A DNA stretch of 64,000 bases from Akkermansiaceae bacterium (GTDB lineage: Bacteria; Verrucomicrobiota; Verrucomicrobiia; Verrucomicrobiales; Akkermansiaceae), in NCBI GenBank assembly GCA_905182405.1, contig CAJJBQ010000002.1, forward strand, positions 1,426,001 to 1,490,000, in the 5' to 3' direction. A program made the translations under genes and the position numbers. Positions 38,892 to 48,064 of this stretch are shown piece by piece; the first letter of the stretch is position 1; each line of letters begins with the position of its first letter. The notes beneath the pieces were generated by a model. It saw nothing but the letters and a program-made list of their open reading frames with translations, was not told the DNA's origin and searched no databases.

Positions 38892-39622
38892 TGAACTGGC
38901 ACCAGTTTCTCGAAGAATGGCAGAACGAAGCCGAAGCGCAGGGATTCCAAGTCGACGTGCTCTTAGAAAAAGAAAGCTACCCCATCCTAGCTTGCACAAA
39001 AGGATCCCCGGACCTTCCTTCGATCTACCTATCCTCCGGTATCCATGGCGATGAGCCCTCGGGACCCCAGGCGCTTCTTGGGCTTTTAAAAGAAGGCTTC
39101 TTCGACGCACGCGCGCGCTGGATGATCTGCCCGATCCTGAATCCCACCGGACTGGAACGGGGAAAGCGGGAGAACTCCGAAGGCATCGACCTCAACCGCG
39201 ACTACCTCATGTGCCAAGCGCCCGAGGTCTGCGCCCATATCAAGTGGCTGGAAGCGCAACCAAGACCCGTGCTCTTCCTTTCCCTGCACGAGGACTGGGA
39301 AAGCAGCGGCTTCTACTATTACGAAATCAACACCGGCGCGCCTGCTCCCTCCTACGAAGAAGTGCTCGCCGCAACAGGTCCCTTTTTCCCACCGGAACCC
39401 GAAGAGGAGATCGACGACCACCCTGTGACTAAGCCCGGCTGGATTTTCCATCCTGATTCTCCTGATATCCCAGAGGGCTGGCCCGAGGCGATCTACCTTT
39501 CACGACAAGGTTGCCCACTCTCCCTGACCTTCGAAACCCCCAGCAGCACGGCGCTCAACAACCGAATTTCCTGCCATCAAGCCGTAGTGCGCTGCTCAGT
39601 TAGAAAACAACTGGGGTTATAA
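38891..39622 (+). CDS. M14-family zinc carboxypeptidase-like protein
   Basis: The 243-residue cytoplasmic protein has the zinc ligands in GIHGDEPSG (H52 and E55) and LHEDWES (H133), the substrate-binding N102-R103 in GIDLNRDY, and the catalytic Glu in SLTFETP near 216. This is the succinylglutamate desuccinylase/MpaA-like branch of M14; MpaA trims murein tripeptides. No signal peptide is present. It starts within the stop codon of the ThuA gene. A role in recycling cell-wall peptides is possible; the substrate is not proven. Confidence 0.82.
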   Translation: MNWHQFLEEWQNEAEAQGFQVDVLLEKESYPILACTKGSPDLPSIYLSSGIHGDEPSGPQALLGLLKEGFFDARARWMICPILNPTGLERGKRENSEGIDLNRDYLMCQAPEVCAHIKWLEAQPRPVLFLSLHEDWESSGFYYYEINTGAPAPSYEEVLAATGPFFPPEPEEEIDDHPVTKPGWIFHPDSPDIPEGWPEAIYLSRQGCPLSLTFETPSSTALNNRISCHQAVVRCSVRKQLGL

Positions 39623-39676
39623 TATCCCCAGAGCTCTATACTTGCGTAAAAGGGTCTTTAAGGAGATTCTTGAAAC

Positions 39677-40198
39677 ATGGAAGCTGAAGAAAATCTTGTT
39701 TGGAAAGGGCGCTCGAGTCAGATCATCAACTTCTTGCCTTTTGTCATTTCGCTGCTGATTGCGGCAATCTTCATCGCCCTAGCTTTCTTCTCCTCCCCTT
39801 TCATTGCGATCGGAGCCCTAATTCCGCTCGCTTATGCCGGTTGGATCTGGCTGAACACTAGGGTGAAAGTGTTCGAATTCACCACGGAAAGACTGCGTAT
39901 CTACGAGGGCGTTTTCAATCAGGAGATCAACGAAGTAGAACTTTACCGGGTTAAGGACACCACGACCCATAAGCCCTTCTGGATCCGCTTTTTCGGCCTC
40001 TCCACTCTGATCATCGACACCTCTGACCGCTCCAGCCCCACCGTGAAAATCGCCGCAGTGAGAAATGGCAGCGAAATCCGTGAGAAACTGCGTGCGCAGG
40101 TCGAAATCCTTCGTGATCGCAAGCGTGTCCGTGAAGTCGACTTCGAGGGCAGCGGTGCCAACGACATGGGGGATATTGATGATTTTGACATGGCCTAA
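39677..40198 (+). CDS. Bacterial PH domain membrane protein
   Basis: A 173-residue protein with two close membrane helices (about 15-35 and 38-58) followed by a bPH2 domain: KVFEFTTERLRIYEGVFNQE, then EVELYRVKDTT and IIDTSDRSSPTVKI. This is the YdbT/YdbS-like layout, an inner-membrane protein of unknown function. A good Shine-Dalgarno AAGGAG lies about 11 bases before the ATG. It may be co-transcribed with the membrane protein gene 27 bases downstream. Confidence 0.8.
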   Translation: MEAEENLVWKGRSSQIINFLPFVISLLIAAIFIALAFFSSPFIAIGALIPLAYAGWIWLNTRVKVFEFTTERLRIYEGVFNQEINEVELYRVKDTTTHKPFWIRFFGLSTLIIDTSDRSSPTVKIAAVRNGSEIREKLRAQVEILRDRKRVREVDFEGSGANDMGDIDDFDMA

Positions 40199-40225
40199 GC
40201 ACTCACGCTGTCCTAGCGTTTCGCC

Positions 40226-40789
40226 ATGCAAAAATGGCTCCCCTTTATCCTCTTCGTTATTATTCTCGGGGCGGCCCGTATTTTGGGCGCGATTACTCCT
40301 GATGACCTTCCGAACTTGCAGCCTTTCGGCGCGCTCTTTTTCTGCGGGATGGTATTTTTTGGAGTGAAGTGGCTCTGGGCCCCAGCGCTTGCTTGGTTCC
40401 TGACTTATCCGCTGACAAGTGCGCTGAATGGCTACGCCTTGAGCGCGCAACTCCTGGTGCCACTACTGGGATTTATCGCCATCGTCGCGTTCGCAAAATT
40501 CTTTAAAGGAAAATCGTTAAGAAAGATCTTCTTCGGCTCGCTCGGTGCAGCGCTTGTCTTTTACCTGCTGACAAACACCCTAAGCTGGGCTCTCAATCCT
40601 AGCTACGCGAAGTCGCTTGGAGGCTGGAGCCAGGCTCTCTTCACCGGACTTCCCGGCTTCCCGCCGACTTGGACCTTTTTCCGCAACTCACTGATCTCGC
40701 AAGCAGTCTTCACGGGCGCGTTCATGCTGGCCCACGCCAACCTGCCCGCTCTCTTGCCCCAAAAATTGAAGCAGGCCAGCGGAGCTTAG
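40226..40789 (+). CDS. DUF6580-like integral membrane protein
   Basis: A 187-residue protein with about five hydrophobic segments. RILGAITPDDLPNLQPFGAL near 18-37 and FYLLTNTLSWALNP near 113-126 are the marks of the DUF6580 family, whose members resemble ECF transporter S components or queuosine-precursor-type transporters in layout. The substrate is unknown. It lies shortly after the PH-domain gene. Confidence 0.7.
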   Translation: MQKWLPFILFVIILGAARILGAITPDDLPNLQPFGALFFCGMVFFGVKWLWAPALAWFLTYPLTSALNGYALSAQLLVPLLGFIAIVAFAKFFKGKSLRKIFFGSLGAALVFYLLTNTLSWALNPSYAKSLGGWSQALFTGLPGFPPTWTFFRNSLISQAVFTGAFMLAHANLPALLPQKLKQASGA

Positions 40790-41314
40790 CGCTTAAGGAT
40801 TCGCCGCTGTGCTTATTCCTCCTTCAGTGGTCACCGAAACCGTCCAATCCTTTTAAGGGCTTGGTTCTCGAAAATTCCTGACTCCACTCGATGAGACCCA
40901 AAATAGCCGCTACCAGGACAATCCTTGGCATGGCATGAAGGAGGGCTAAGATCTCGGGTGATTAATCTCCCTCTTGAAACTCCCTGTGAACGTCAGCGGA
41001 TCGCGACGGCTTTTCCTACAGGAGAAGGGTCGTATTTCTCGTCGAAGAACGAACTGATCGACAGCTATTCCCACACCAAGAAGGACACGTGGTTCATTGC
41101 CTGCTGGGGCAAGATGGTGTGCTCGACTCTCGCAATGGCGATTGCTCAGCGTTTGCCATTTCTCCATGATATTTTCCTCAGGCGCCTCACCGCTCTGGGT
41201 GACTAGCCCGGAATTAAATCACTCCATCTTGGGTCTTCCTAGCGCAGGAGCCCTGACCTTGGAAGCCCGAGAAACTCCTCGCCACTGCCCGGTAAATATG
41301 GGACGAGTCCCTTC
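40790..41314. other. Gap on the left edge of the 41-46 kb island
   Basis: In 525 bases I find no gene I can support. A 93-codon rightward frame (40925-41206) and a 73-codon leftward frame over the same bases are both open, and neither has a recognisable family or leader. The base skew changes across this gap from C-rich to G-rich on the + strand. It may hold a decayed gene. Confidence 0.45.
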
Positions 41315-43798
41315 ATGAATAAGTATTGGTTTACCTTCATAGTTCTATTGTCCACCCACGCTCCCGCCGGAGCGCAGCTGGTGTTCGATTTTGAGGATGG
41401 CACCAGCCAGGGTTGGACCACCGTATTATCTGATCCGGACATCCCACATGCCTTTACCCCCACGAACGAATCGACTGAGAATGGGACCGTGTTTCCGGTT
41501 CCATCCGGTGGAGACTATCAGGTGTTGGGACTGGAGTTTGAGAATGCTGATGGGGGCAATACCCGAGATGCCGATCACAAGACAATGCTGGCGCGATCTC
41601 CCGAGTTCATCCTTGAGGCTGGAGACCTTTCTATTGCGATTGTCGGCGGAGATGCCCACGGAGCGCTTCCGGCTAACCCTTCTGACCTCGCGGAGTCGAC
41701 CGATGCCGCGGAAGGTGTCAAGGCGATGGGGTTCGGGCTGCGCCGAGTAAGTGACGATAGTTACGTGGTGACGGGCGCACGGAGTAGCAATGATGATCTT
41801 TATCAGGCGATCGTGGTAACTGCAGCAGAACTGGCAGGCTTTGTGAGCAATTCGGAGACGTATACGGTCGATGTATTCGATTCGTCGTCTGGCGGATGGG
41901 GTTGGATCGGTTTTGATAGTGTGACGGTTCCCGGTTCCTTAGTGCAATCGACCGAACTGGTGTTTGATTTTGAAGATGGCACCACGCAGGGCTGGACGAC
42001 CGTGCTTTCGGATCCTCTTCTTCCGCATGAGTTCAAGCCGACCAATGAATCGTCTGAGAATGGCTCGGCGTTTCCAGTGCCTACCAGCGGTGACTACCAG
42101 GTGCTTGGCCTTGAATTCGAGAATGCCGATGGGGGCAATACCCGAGATGGTGCACACAAGAGTCTCTTGATGCGATCGCCGGAATTCTTCCTCGCGGATG
42201 GTGACTTTGCCATCTCCATCGTCGGAGGGGATGCGCATGGCGCATTGCCAACAAGTTCTGCGGAAGTCGCAGAGACAACGGATGCGGCTGAAGGCGTGAA
42301 AGCGATGGGCTTTGGGGTGCGCCGGGTCAGTGATGACAGCTATGTTGTCACGGGAGCACGCAGCACGAATGACGACATTTATCAAGAGATCGTCGTGGCG
42401 GCAGCCGATCTGGCAGAGCACATCAGTGCCACTGAAAAATACACGGTGGATGTCTTTGATTCGGTTTCCGGTGGTTGGGGCTGGATTGGCTTCGATAATG
42501 TTAAGTTGTCAGGGACGCTGGTGGATCCGATCGTGGTTGTGGGTCCTGACTTCGTTGACACTGATAATGATCAGATGGACGATGCTTGGGAAACCACCCA
42601 CTTACTCAACATCGGGAAGGATGATTCCGCCGAAGATCACGACAATGACGGTTTGACCAATCTTCAAGAATTTGAACTACGGACATTCCCACGTGAGTCG
42701 GATACCGATCAGGATGGTTTAAAGGACGGGGTTGAGACCAAGACGGGTATCTATGTCAGCCAGGAGGATACCGGTTCCCATCCTCTCCGTCCTGACACGG
42801 ACTCCGACGGACTGATGGATGGTGTCGAAAATCCAGATATTGACTACGATCCTGGCAATCCGAGAGCACGACCAGGAACGTCGCCCGTGAATCCTGACAC
42901 CGATAGCGATGGTGGTTTAGACGGATTGGAAGTAGGTGGTGGAACCAACCCCACCGTCGCCGGGCTATTGCCTTCCGCCGTGGAAGCAGGAGGAGTGTTC
43001 CAAACCACTCATATCTGGACCAACGATGCTCTTGAAATTACAGGTTTATTCACTGTCGATGAAGTGCTGAGCAATCCTGATCAGGTTGGGTTTGTGAGTA
43101 TCGAAGCTGAGACGCCCTTCATCCATTTTCACGATAACTCGGCGCCACCCGTGTTTGCCGCCTCTTCACGGCCGTATCCGCTCTGGGATAACGACACCGA
43201 TGGTTTTGGGAATCGTGACAATTTCCTCATCCGATCCGTCGGTCAGATCAACATTCGCAACGCCGGCTTAACGACATTTGTGTGCAACAGCGACGATGGC
43301 TTCCAGCTATCGATCGATGGAGATCTTGTTGGCGAGGCTGAGAATCGTGGCCGGAATTCAAGCAGCATCATCGATGTATCGTTATCTGCAGGTGTTCATG
43401 ATTTTGAGTTCCTGCATTGGGAGAATACTGGGGATGCCGGAGTTTCCCTATTGATCTATCGTGGAATTGGCGAGGCGCCTGACTACGCATTCACGGCGAG
43501 GCGGGAGCCGGAAACGAATCCTATCGAGGCCTACTGGGAAGTGCTGGGTGCCTTCCGCGGTAAGTCGGTGCCGCTCGTGATTACCAACATCATTTACAAT
43601 ACTGGCGCTACCCCATCGGTTGATGTTACGTGGTTGTCTCAAGCTGGTGACTCGTTCATTATCGAGACCAGCGCTGACTTGGAAGAATGGGAAGAAGTGA
43701 CGGACGCGTATCCGAGCGGTGGGGATTCGACTTCGTTTAACCTTCCGCTCAATAATCCTGCGCCAGCGAAACGCTATATTCGTGTGCTTAAGGAATGA
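41315..43798 (+). CDS. Secreted protein with duplicated beta domain, calcium repeats and PA14-like domain
   Basis: The 827-residue product has a signal peptide (MNKYWFTFIVLLSTHAPAGA). Two near-identical copies of a beta domain start at residues 22 and 215 (LVFDFEDGTSQGWTTVLSD and LVFDFEDGTTQGWTTVLSD), 193 residues apart. Type-3 calcium repeats follow from about 410 (DTDNDQMDDAWE, DTDSDGLMDGVE), then a PA14-like domain (about 560-720) with NSDDGFQLSIDGDLVG and GVHDFEFLHWENTG. The C-terminus has SWLSQAGDSFIIETSADLEE-like beta strands and ends YIRVLKE, the closing module of many verrucomicrobial secreted proteins. It overlaps the next gene (ATGA). A surface or carbohydrate-binding role is inferred. 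Confidence 0.78.
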   Translation: MNKYWFTFIVLLSTHAPAGAQLVFDFEDGTSQGWTTVLSDPDIPHAFTPTNESTENGTVFPVPSGGDYQVLGLEFENADGGNTRDADHKTMLARSPEFILEAGDLSIAIVGGDAHGALPANPSDLAESTDAAEGVKAMGFGLRRVSDDSYVVTGARSSNDDLYQAIVVTAAELAGFVSNSETYTVDVFDSSSGGWGWIGFDSVTVPGSLVQSTELVFDFEDGTTQGWTTVLSDPLLPHEFKPTNESSENGSAFPVPTSGDYQVLGLEFENADGGNTRDGAHKSLLMRSPEFFLADGDFAISIVGGDAHGALPTSSAEVAETTDAAEGVKAMGFGVRRVSDDSYVVTGARSTNDDIYQEIVVAAADLAEHISATEKYTVDVFDSVSGGWGWIGFDNVKLSGTLVDPIVVVGPDFVDTDNDQMDDAWETTHLLNIGKDDSAEDHDNDGLTNLQEFELRTFPRESDTDQDGLKDGVETKTGIYVSQEDTGSHPLRPDTDSDGLMDGVENPDIDYDPGNPRARPGTSPVNPDTDSDGGLDGLEVGGGTNPTVAGLLPSAVEAGGVFQTTHIWTNDALEITGLFTVDEVLSNPDQVGFVSIEAETPFIHFHDNSAPPVFAASSRPYPLWDNDTDGFGNRDNFLIRSVGQINIRNAGLTTFVCNSDDGFQLSIDGDLVGEAENRGRNSSSIIDVSLSAGVHDFEFLHWENTGDAGVSLLIYRGIGEAPDYAFTARREPETNPIEAYWEVLGAFRGKSVPLVITNIIYNTGATPSVDVTWLSQAGDSFIIETSADLEEWEEVTDAYPSGGDSTSFNLPLNNPAPAKRYIRVLKE

Positions 43799-46071
43799 GC
43801 GCTGATCGCTGGCGATTGATCGCTATTTCAGCCCTGATCAGTGTGCTCGGGCTGTCGGTGGATGCTCAGGAGTTGCCTCCAGCATCGGCTCGGCTGCAGC
43901 TCGAACGCGACAGACTGGATCAGACCGTCTGGGCACCCGAGCAGCTGGCCCAGCGCTACGAGGCATCGATCACCAGTCTCTGGGATCGCCTGCGCGGGGC
44001 AGCGTCGGCGGTGGATGTGCTGCATTCAATTCAATGCGATCAGTGGATTCTCCCAAAGGAGGAGGCTTCGACAATGCTTGGGATGGGGATTGGAAAGAAA
44101 GCTTTCAACTTCGCGCGTCCGCAGACGCTCAATCGAGCCAGCTTTGTGAGCTTTGTCTCTGGTTTTGCCGACAAAGGGTATCGACTCGTGGCTTCGGAAT
44201 TTCATCACACCTCGTTTACGCCTGACTCGAAGGAGGAGGCCACATCGTCAACGGTTGGTTTTATGCTTCATCTGCAGAGTAGTGACCGGCGACTGGCAGT
44301 GGATGGCGTGGCACGAGTAACGTGGAGCGGTGGGCCTGGCGGCAAAGAAATCCGAGCGAGTGAGATTGCGGTAGAGCAACTTAAGGTGTTGGAATCTCCG
44401 TTGCGAAATGGCTTTCTTAAGGCTGCGACCTTCGAGAGGCGGGAGAACGAGTTCCAGTCCGCCCATCCGATCCTCGTCAATGATCTCGATCACGATGGTG
44501 ATCCCGAGATCATCATCCCGCGCTGGAATCGACGCTATGACAATCAGCTCGCGACCGAAAAACCCAAGCTTGTCGACTCGGCTTTTCTGGATCACTGGAA
44601 GCCGCAGGAAGAATGTGGACTGCTGGCGGATCTCAATCTGGATGGACAAATCGACTACATCACGATGGTCAAGAATGAAGGATTGACCGTCTACGATGGT
44701 GCAGCGCTCGGTCGATTTCCAACACCTGGACGTGTCATTTTCACGCATCAGCACCTACTTGCCCCGATGGCGCTGACAGCTGGCGACATCGATGCTGATG
44801 GCGATCTTGATTTGTTTCTTTCGCAGTACAAGCCATCCTATGTCGGGGGTCAAATGCCGACGCCTTTTTACGACGCGAACGATGGTTTTCCGTCGTTCAT
44901 GTTAAGAAATGACGGAGGGCGATTTGTCGATGTGACAACAGAGTGTGGTCTCGGCAAGAAGCGCAATCGCCGCACCTATAGCGCGTCTCTGGTAGATCTC
45001 GACAGGGACGGTGATCTCGATCTGTCGGTGGTTAGCGACTACGCAGGAGTTGACGTCTATTCCAATAATGGCAGTGGTCGCTTTGTTGACACCTCTGCGG
45101 CATTGAACTCGAATCGCCTTTTTGGCATGGCGCAGAGTGTTGCTGACTACAACGGAGACGGTTGGTTGGATCTGCTTGCGATCGGCATGAGCAGCAGCAC
45201 CGCTCGCCGGTTGGACAATCTGAGATTGGGCCCTGAGAGTCGCAAAGACTATCAGGAGAACCGCGCTGCCATGGGTTATGGAAACCGACTCTATCTGGGT
45301 GGTAAAAAGGGTCTCCTGCAGAGTCCTTTCAATGAGCAAATCGCTCGCACGGGCTGGTCTTGGGGTGTCAGTTCGTTCGATTTTGATAACGATGGACGGC
45401 GCGACCTTTATATCTCCAATGGTTTTCGCAGTGGCAAATCAGCGAAGGATTATTGCTCGCACTACTGGACTCAGGATATCTATTCGGGTGGCTCGAAGGA
45501 GAACGCGGCGCTTGTTCCAGTGTTTGCCAAGTCAATGTTAGCGTTGAACCTCGGGCAGATCTCGTGGAATGGCTTTGAACACAATCATCTCAAGTGGAAT
45601 CTGGGTAGTGGTAGTTTTGCGGACGTGGCATTCTTGTTCGGAGCGAGCTTCGAATATGACGCGAGGGTCGCCATCACGGAAGATTTTGATGGCGATGGAC
45701 GGGAGGATCTTCTCGTGAGCGAATACCTGTTCGTAGGTCGCGGATTTCAATCGAAACTGCATCTCTACTTGAACCGAAGTGATCTGGCTACCGAACCAAA
45801 CGACTGGATCGCATTCAAATTATTGCCATCAGCAGGACAGGCGATTTTGGGTGCGGTGGTGACGATCGAAACGTCGAACGGAACGCAGACGCATCCGCTC
45901 ATTGCCGGGGACGGGTTTCTCAGTCAGGATGCATTCACCGCTCATTTTGGACTGGGGAAACGGGCCGAGGTAACGAAGGCGACGATCCGCTGGCCTGGCG
46001 GCCGCACGCTTGATTTGAAATTACCACAAAAGAATCGTGTTCACTCGATCCGTGCTGAGGCGTTAGAATAA
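43795..46071 (+). CDS. Secreted FG-GAP/VCBS repeat protein with UnbV/ASPIC C-terminal domain
   Basis: The 758-residue protein has a signal peptide (up to SVDAQ, about residue 24), a helical N-terminal region of about 200 residues, and then FG-GAP repeats with calcium loops: DLDHDGDPEIII, DLNLDGQIDY, DIDADGDLDLFL, DLDRDGDLDLSVV, DYNGDGWLDLLA, DFDNDGRRDLYIS and DFDGDGREDLLV, as in a beta-propeller. The end is an ASPIC/UnbV domain (SNGTQTHPLIAGDGFLSQ, FGLGKRAEVTKATIRWPGG). Such CRTAC1-like proteins are secreted and common in this phylum. Its ATG overlaps the stop of the previous gene, so the two are likely produced together. Confidence 0.83.
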   Translation: MSADRWRLIAISALISVLGLSVDAQELPPASARLQLERDRLDQTVWAPEQLAQRYEASITSLWDRLRGAASAVDVLHSIQCDQWILPKEEASTMLGMGIGKKAFNFARPQTLNRASFVSFVSGFADKGYRLVASEFHHTSFTPDSKEEATSSTVGFMLHLQSSDRRLAVDGVARVTWSGGPGGKEIRASEIAVEQLKVLESPLRNGFLKAATFERRENEFQSAHPILVNDLDHDGDPEIIIPRWNRRYDNQLATEKPKLVDSAFLDHWKPQEECGLLADLNLDGQIDYITMVKNEGLTVYDGAALGRFPTPGRVIFTHQHLLAPMALTAGDIDADGDLDLFLSQYKPSYVGGQMPTPFYDANDGFPSFMLRNDGGRFVDVTTECGLGKKRNRRTYSASLVDLDRDGDLDLSVVSDYAGVDVYSNNGSGRFVDTSAALNSNRLFGMAQSVADYNGDGWLDLLAIGMSSSTARRLDNLRLGPESRKDYQENRAAMGYGNRLYLGGKKGLLQSPFNEQIARTGWSWGVSSFDFDNDGRRDLYISNGFRSGKSAKDYCSHYWTQDIYSGGSKENAALVPVFAKSMLALNLGQISWNGFEHNHLKWNLGSGSFADVAFLFGASFEYDARVAITEDFDGDGREDLLVSEYLFVGRGFQSKLHLYLNRSDLATEPNDWIAFKLLPSAGQAILGAVVTIETSNGTQTHPLIAGDGFLSQDAFTAHFGLGKRAEVTKATIRWPGGRTLDLKLPQKNRVHSIRAEALE

Positions 46072-46113
46072 GAACTATAGCCCCAGTCACCCAATTTACT
46101 CTCCGATCCCTGA

Positions 46114-46263
46114 CTCCGTGACATTCTCAAACACTTCCTCCAACGCCAACCCGAATACCACCGAAATCCGGACGCCACCTTCATCGAAGGAAAATATTTC
46201 CCGCCTCAAGTGGTCCACCTAGAAAGAAAAATCCTAACAGTCAGCCTCACGGAGTTCGCTTAG
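46114..46263 (+). pseudogene. C-terminal fragment of an unidentified gene
   Basis: After a TGA at 46111-46113 the frame reads LRDILKHFLQRQPEYHRNP and continues in protein-like fashion to FPPQVVHLERKILTVSLTEF before a TAG at 46261. It has no start codon or leader. The family is not recognised. It looks like the tail of a gene whose front was lost, lying between the FG-GAP gene and a broken regulator. Confidence 0.45.
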
Positions 46264-46307
46264 TTTTCAGAAATGCGACCGTGCCGATGTTTTTTTTCCG
46301 AGAACGA

Positions 46308-46496
46308 TTACTCGTAGAGATAGGGAAGAAGCTCGAAACGTGCATGAACCGTGAGCGGATTCTGATCCAGACGTGACACAAGATCCTCATCACTTTCGAT
46401 GATAACTGTCACCCCAAGATTCATCGCCATTTCTTGCAAATCCAGGGGAATTGAATTCGCTGAGGAAAGCGTTAGCAAAATTGCGGGAAGCTTCAC
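46308..46496 (-). CDS. Small hypothetical reading frame of doubtful status
   Basis: A 62-codon leftward frame starting with GTG reads VKLPAILLTLSSANSIPLDL and ends HARFELLPYLYE. The composition is protein-like (amphipathic, acidic loop ESDEDLVSRLD), but no family is recognised and there is no clear ribosome-binding site. Its start overlaps the 5' debris of the AraC relic. It may itself be a gene fragment. Confidence 0.25.
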   Translation of the reverse strand: MKLPAILLTLSSANSIPLDLQEMAMNLGVTVIIESDEDLVSRLDQNPLTVHARFELLPYLYE

Positions 46497-46917
46497 CTAA
46501 ATATAAGTCGCCTGCTCCGAGGAAAGAACGTCATCGGGCTCGCTTCTATTTCCCGCGACCTCAAAATCCCCTCCGGAAAAGAACAGGAATTTGCGCAACT
46601 CGTCGGAGTTGTTAGAGAGATCGAAAATCATTTTTGTGACGATCTCTGCCGTCGTCATTTGTCGACTCAAGCAGGCATAAGCGAAGCGCAACTCGAACGG
46701 CGAATGAAGCGCGTCTTCGGCATGAGCCTGAGTGGCCTCATTCGGAAGACCCGGGTTGAGCATAGCTCACGACTCCTTGTCGAAACAAAGAAGAGCCTCT
46801 CTGACAATCGCGCTGGATTTTGGCTACAGCGAGCAGCCCGCCTTCACGCGCCAGTTCAAATCCACCGTGGGAATTCCACCAGGAAAATATCGTGTCGAAT
46901 TTGGCGGATGGTGGTGA
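46476..46917 (+). pseudogene. Frameshifted and truncated AraC-family regulator
   Basis: The frame opens after a TAG at 46473 and reads KNVIGLASISRDLKIPSGKE (the end of a PAS-like sensor domain as in many verrucomicrobial AraC proteins), then LSTQAGISEAQLERRMKRVF, the first helix-turn-helix, up to KKSLSD. One extra A at about 46806 shifts the frame; the following frame then reads IALDFGYSEQPAFTRQFKST and GIPPGKYRVEFGGWW to a TGA at 46915. The sensor domain's front is missing too. Two lesions make it a dead gene. It is on the right edge of the foreign-looking island. Confidence 0.82.
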
Positions 46918-46920
46918 GCA

Positions 46921-48024
46921 CTAAAGCTCTCCCCGGTCCTGCTTGCCCTCATCAACACGATCTTCGTGATTTCGCGCCTTCACGGCATTTCTCTTACTCC
47001 AGCGCTCGACGATCATCTGGCGTTTTTTCTTTCTGAAAGAAAGCTCCTCGATCTCTTCATCAAGCCGGAGAAACCCTTCGTAGCGCGCGGAGTTGAGTTC
47101 CCCCGCTTCCACTGCCGCCGCGATGGCACAACCCTTGTCCCCCTGGTGCTTACAGTCGCGAAATTTGCATTGATTCGTAAGATCTTCGACATCGGCAAAG
47201 CTCTCCCGAAGAGTCTCTTCATCGGTCCACATTTGAACTTCTCGAATTCCCGGGTTATCGACCAACATTCCGCCATCAGGCAAGACGACGAGTTCGCGTG
47301 CAACCGTGGTGTGGCGCCCTTTCCCGGTCACCTCGTTCACTTCTCCGGTCCAGAGCCATTCCTCACCCAAAAGCTGATTCACCAAAGTCGACTTCCCGAC
47401 ACCACTCGATCCCACCATCGTGAGCGTCGTCCCAGGCGTGAGATAGGATTGGATCACTTCGAGCCCTTCCTTGCGGGTCGCGCTGGTGACATGGACTTCC
47501 GCATCACTCCAGAGAGCCTGAATTTCCTCACGGGCCTGCGCGTTCGTTTCCTCATCAAAGAGATCCGATTTGTTAACCAAGACGACACATTTGGCACCGC
47601 TGCGCGAAACGAGCGCAAAGTAGCGCTCCATCCGACGGACATTAAAATCAGCTCCCGCATCGGTCACCACTACGACCACATCGACGTTGGCAGCCATGAC
47701 CTGTTCCTGGCTGCTTTTCCCCGGAGACTTTCTTGAAAAACAAGTTTTACGCGGAAGGCGGGCGCGAATGAGATGCTCATCATCCTCTCCTCCACCCAGT
47801 TCGAGCGCAACCCAATCACCCACTGCTGGCAAATCAGCGTCGCAAGTGGCCTCATGCCAGACCTTGCCGCCCACGACACAATCGATCTCTTCGCCGCCCT
47901 CCATAAGAGCCGAAAAATTGATCTTCGTCTCCGTTGTCAGCCTGGCCGGAACCCACTCTTCTTTCGACACCTTCTCAAAGGCCTCTTCGAAAAAGCCGTC
48001 CCATCCCAGATCACTTAATTCCAC
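46921..48024 (-). CDS. rsgA: Small ribosomal subunit biogenesis GTPase RsgA
   Basis: A circularly permuted GTPase that matures the 30S subunit. An OB-fold (about 30-85) is followed by NKSD (G4), then GSSGVGKSTLVNQL (G1) and DNPGIRE (G3), the permuted order, and a zinc motif CKFRDCKHQGDKGC. The C-terminal tail is basic. The start is uncertain: a TTG at 48096 overlaps ribF by 32 bases, while the GTG at 48024 gives 367 residues and starts VELSDLGWDGFFEEAF, which is where relatives begin; I prefer it. It lies directly after ribF. Confidence 0.88.
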   Translation of the reverse strand: MELSDLGWDGFFEEAFEKVSKEEWVPARLTTETKINFSALMEGGEEIDCVVGGKVWHEATCDADLPAVGDWVALELGGGEDDEHLIRARLPRKTCFSRKSPGKSSQEQVMAANVDVVVVVTDAGADFNVRRMERYFALVSRSGAKCVVLVNKSDLFDEETNAQAREEIQALWSDAEVHVTSATRKEGLEVIQSYLTPGTTLTMVGSSGVGKSTLVNQLLGEEWLWTGEVNEVTGKGRHTTVARELVVLPDGGMLVDNPGIREVQMWTDEETLRESFADVEDLTNQCKFRDCKHQGDKGCAIAAAVEAGELNSARYEGFLRLDEEIEELSFRKKKRQMIVERWSKRNAVKARNHEDRVDEGKQDRGEL

Positions 48025-48064
48025 GCCGTAGATTTCTACCCGAGGAGCTCGGGGAAAAAAAGTT

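Noticed and set aside
40925..41206. 93-codon rightward frame before the island
   Set aside because: An overlapping leftward frame is equally open, and neither matches a family or has a leader.
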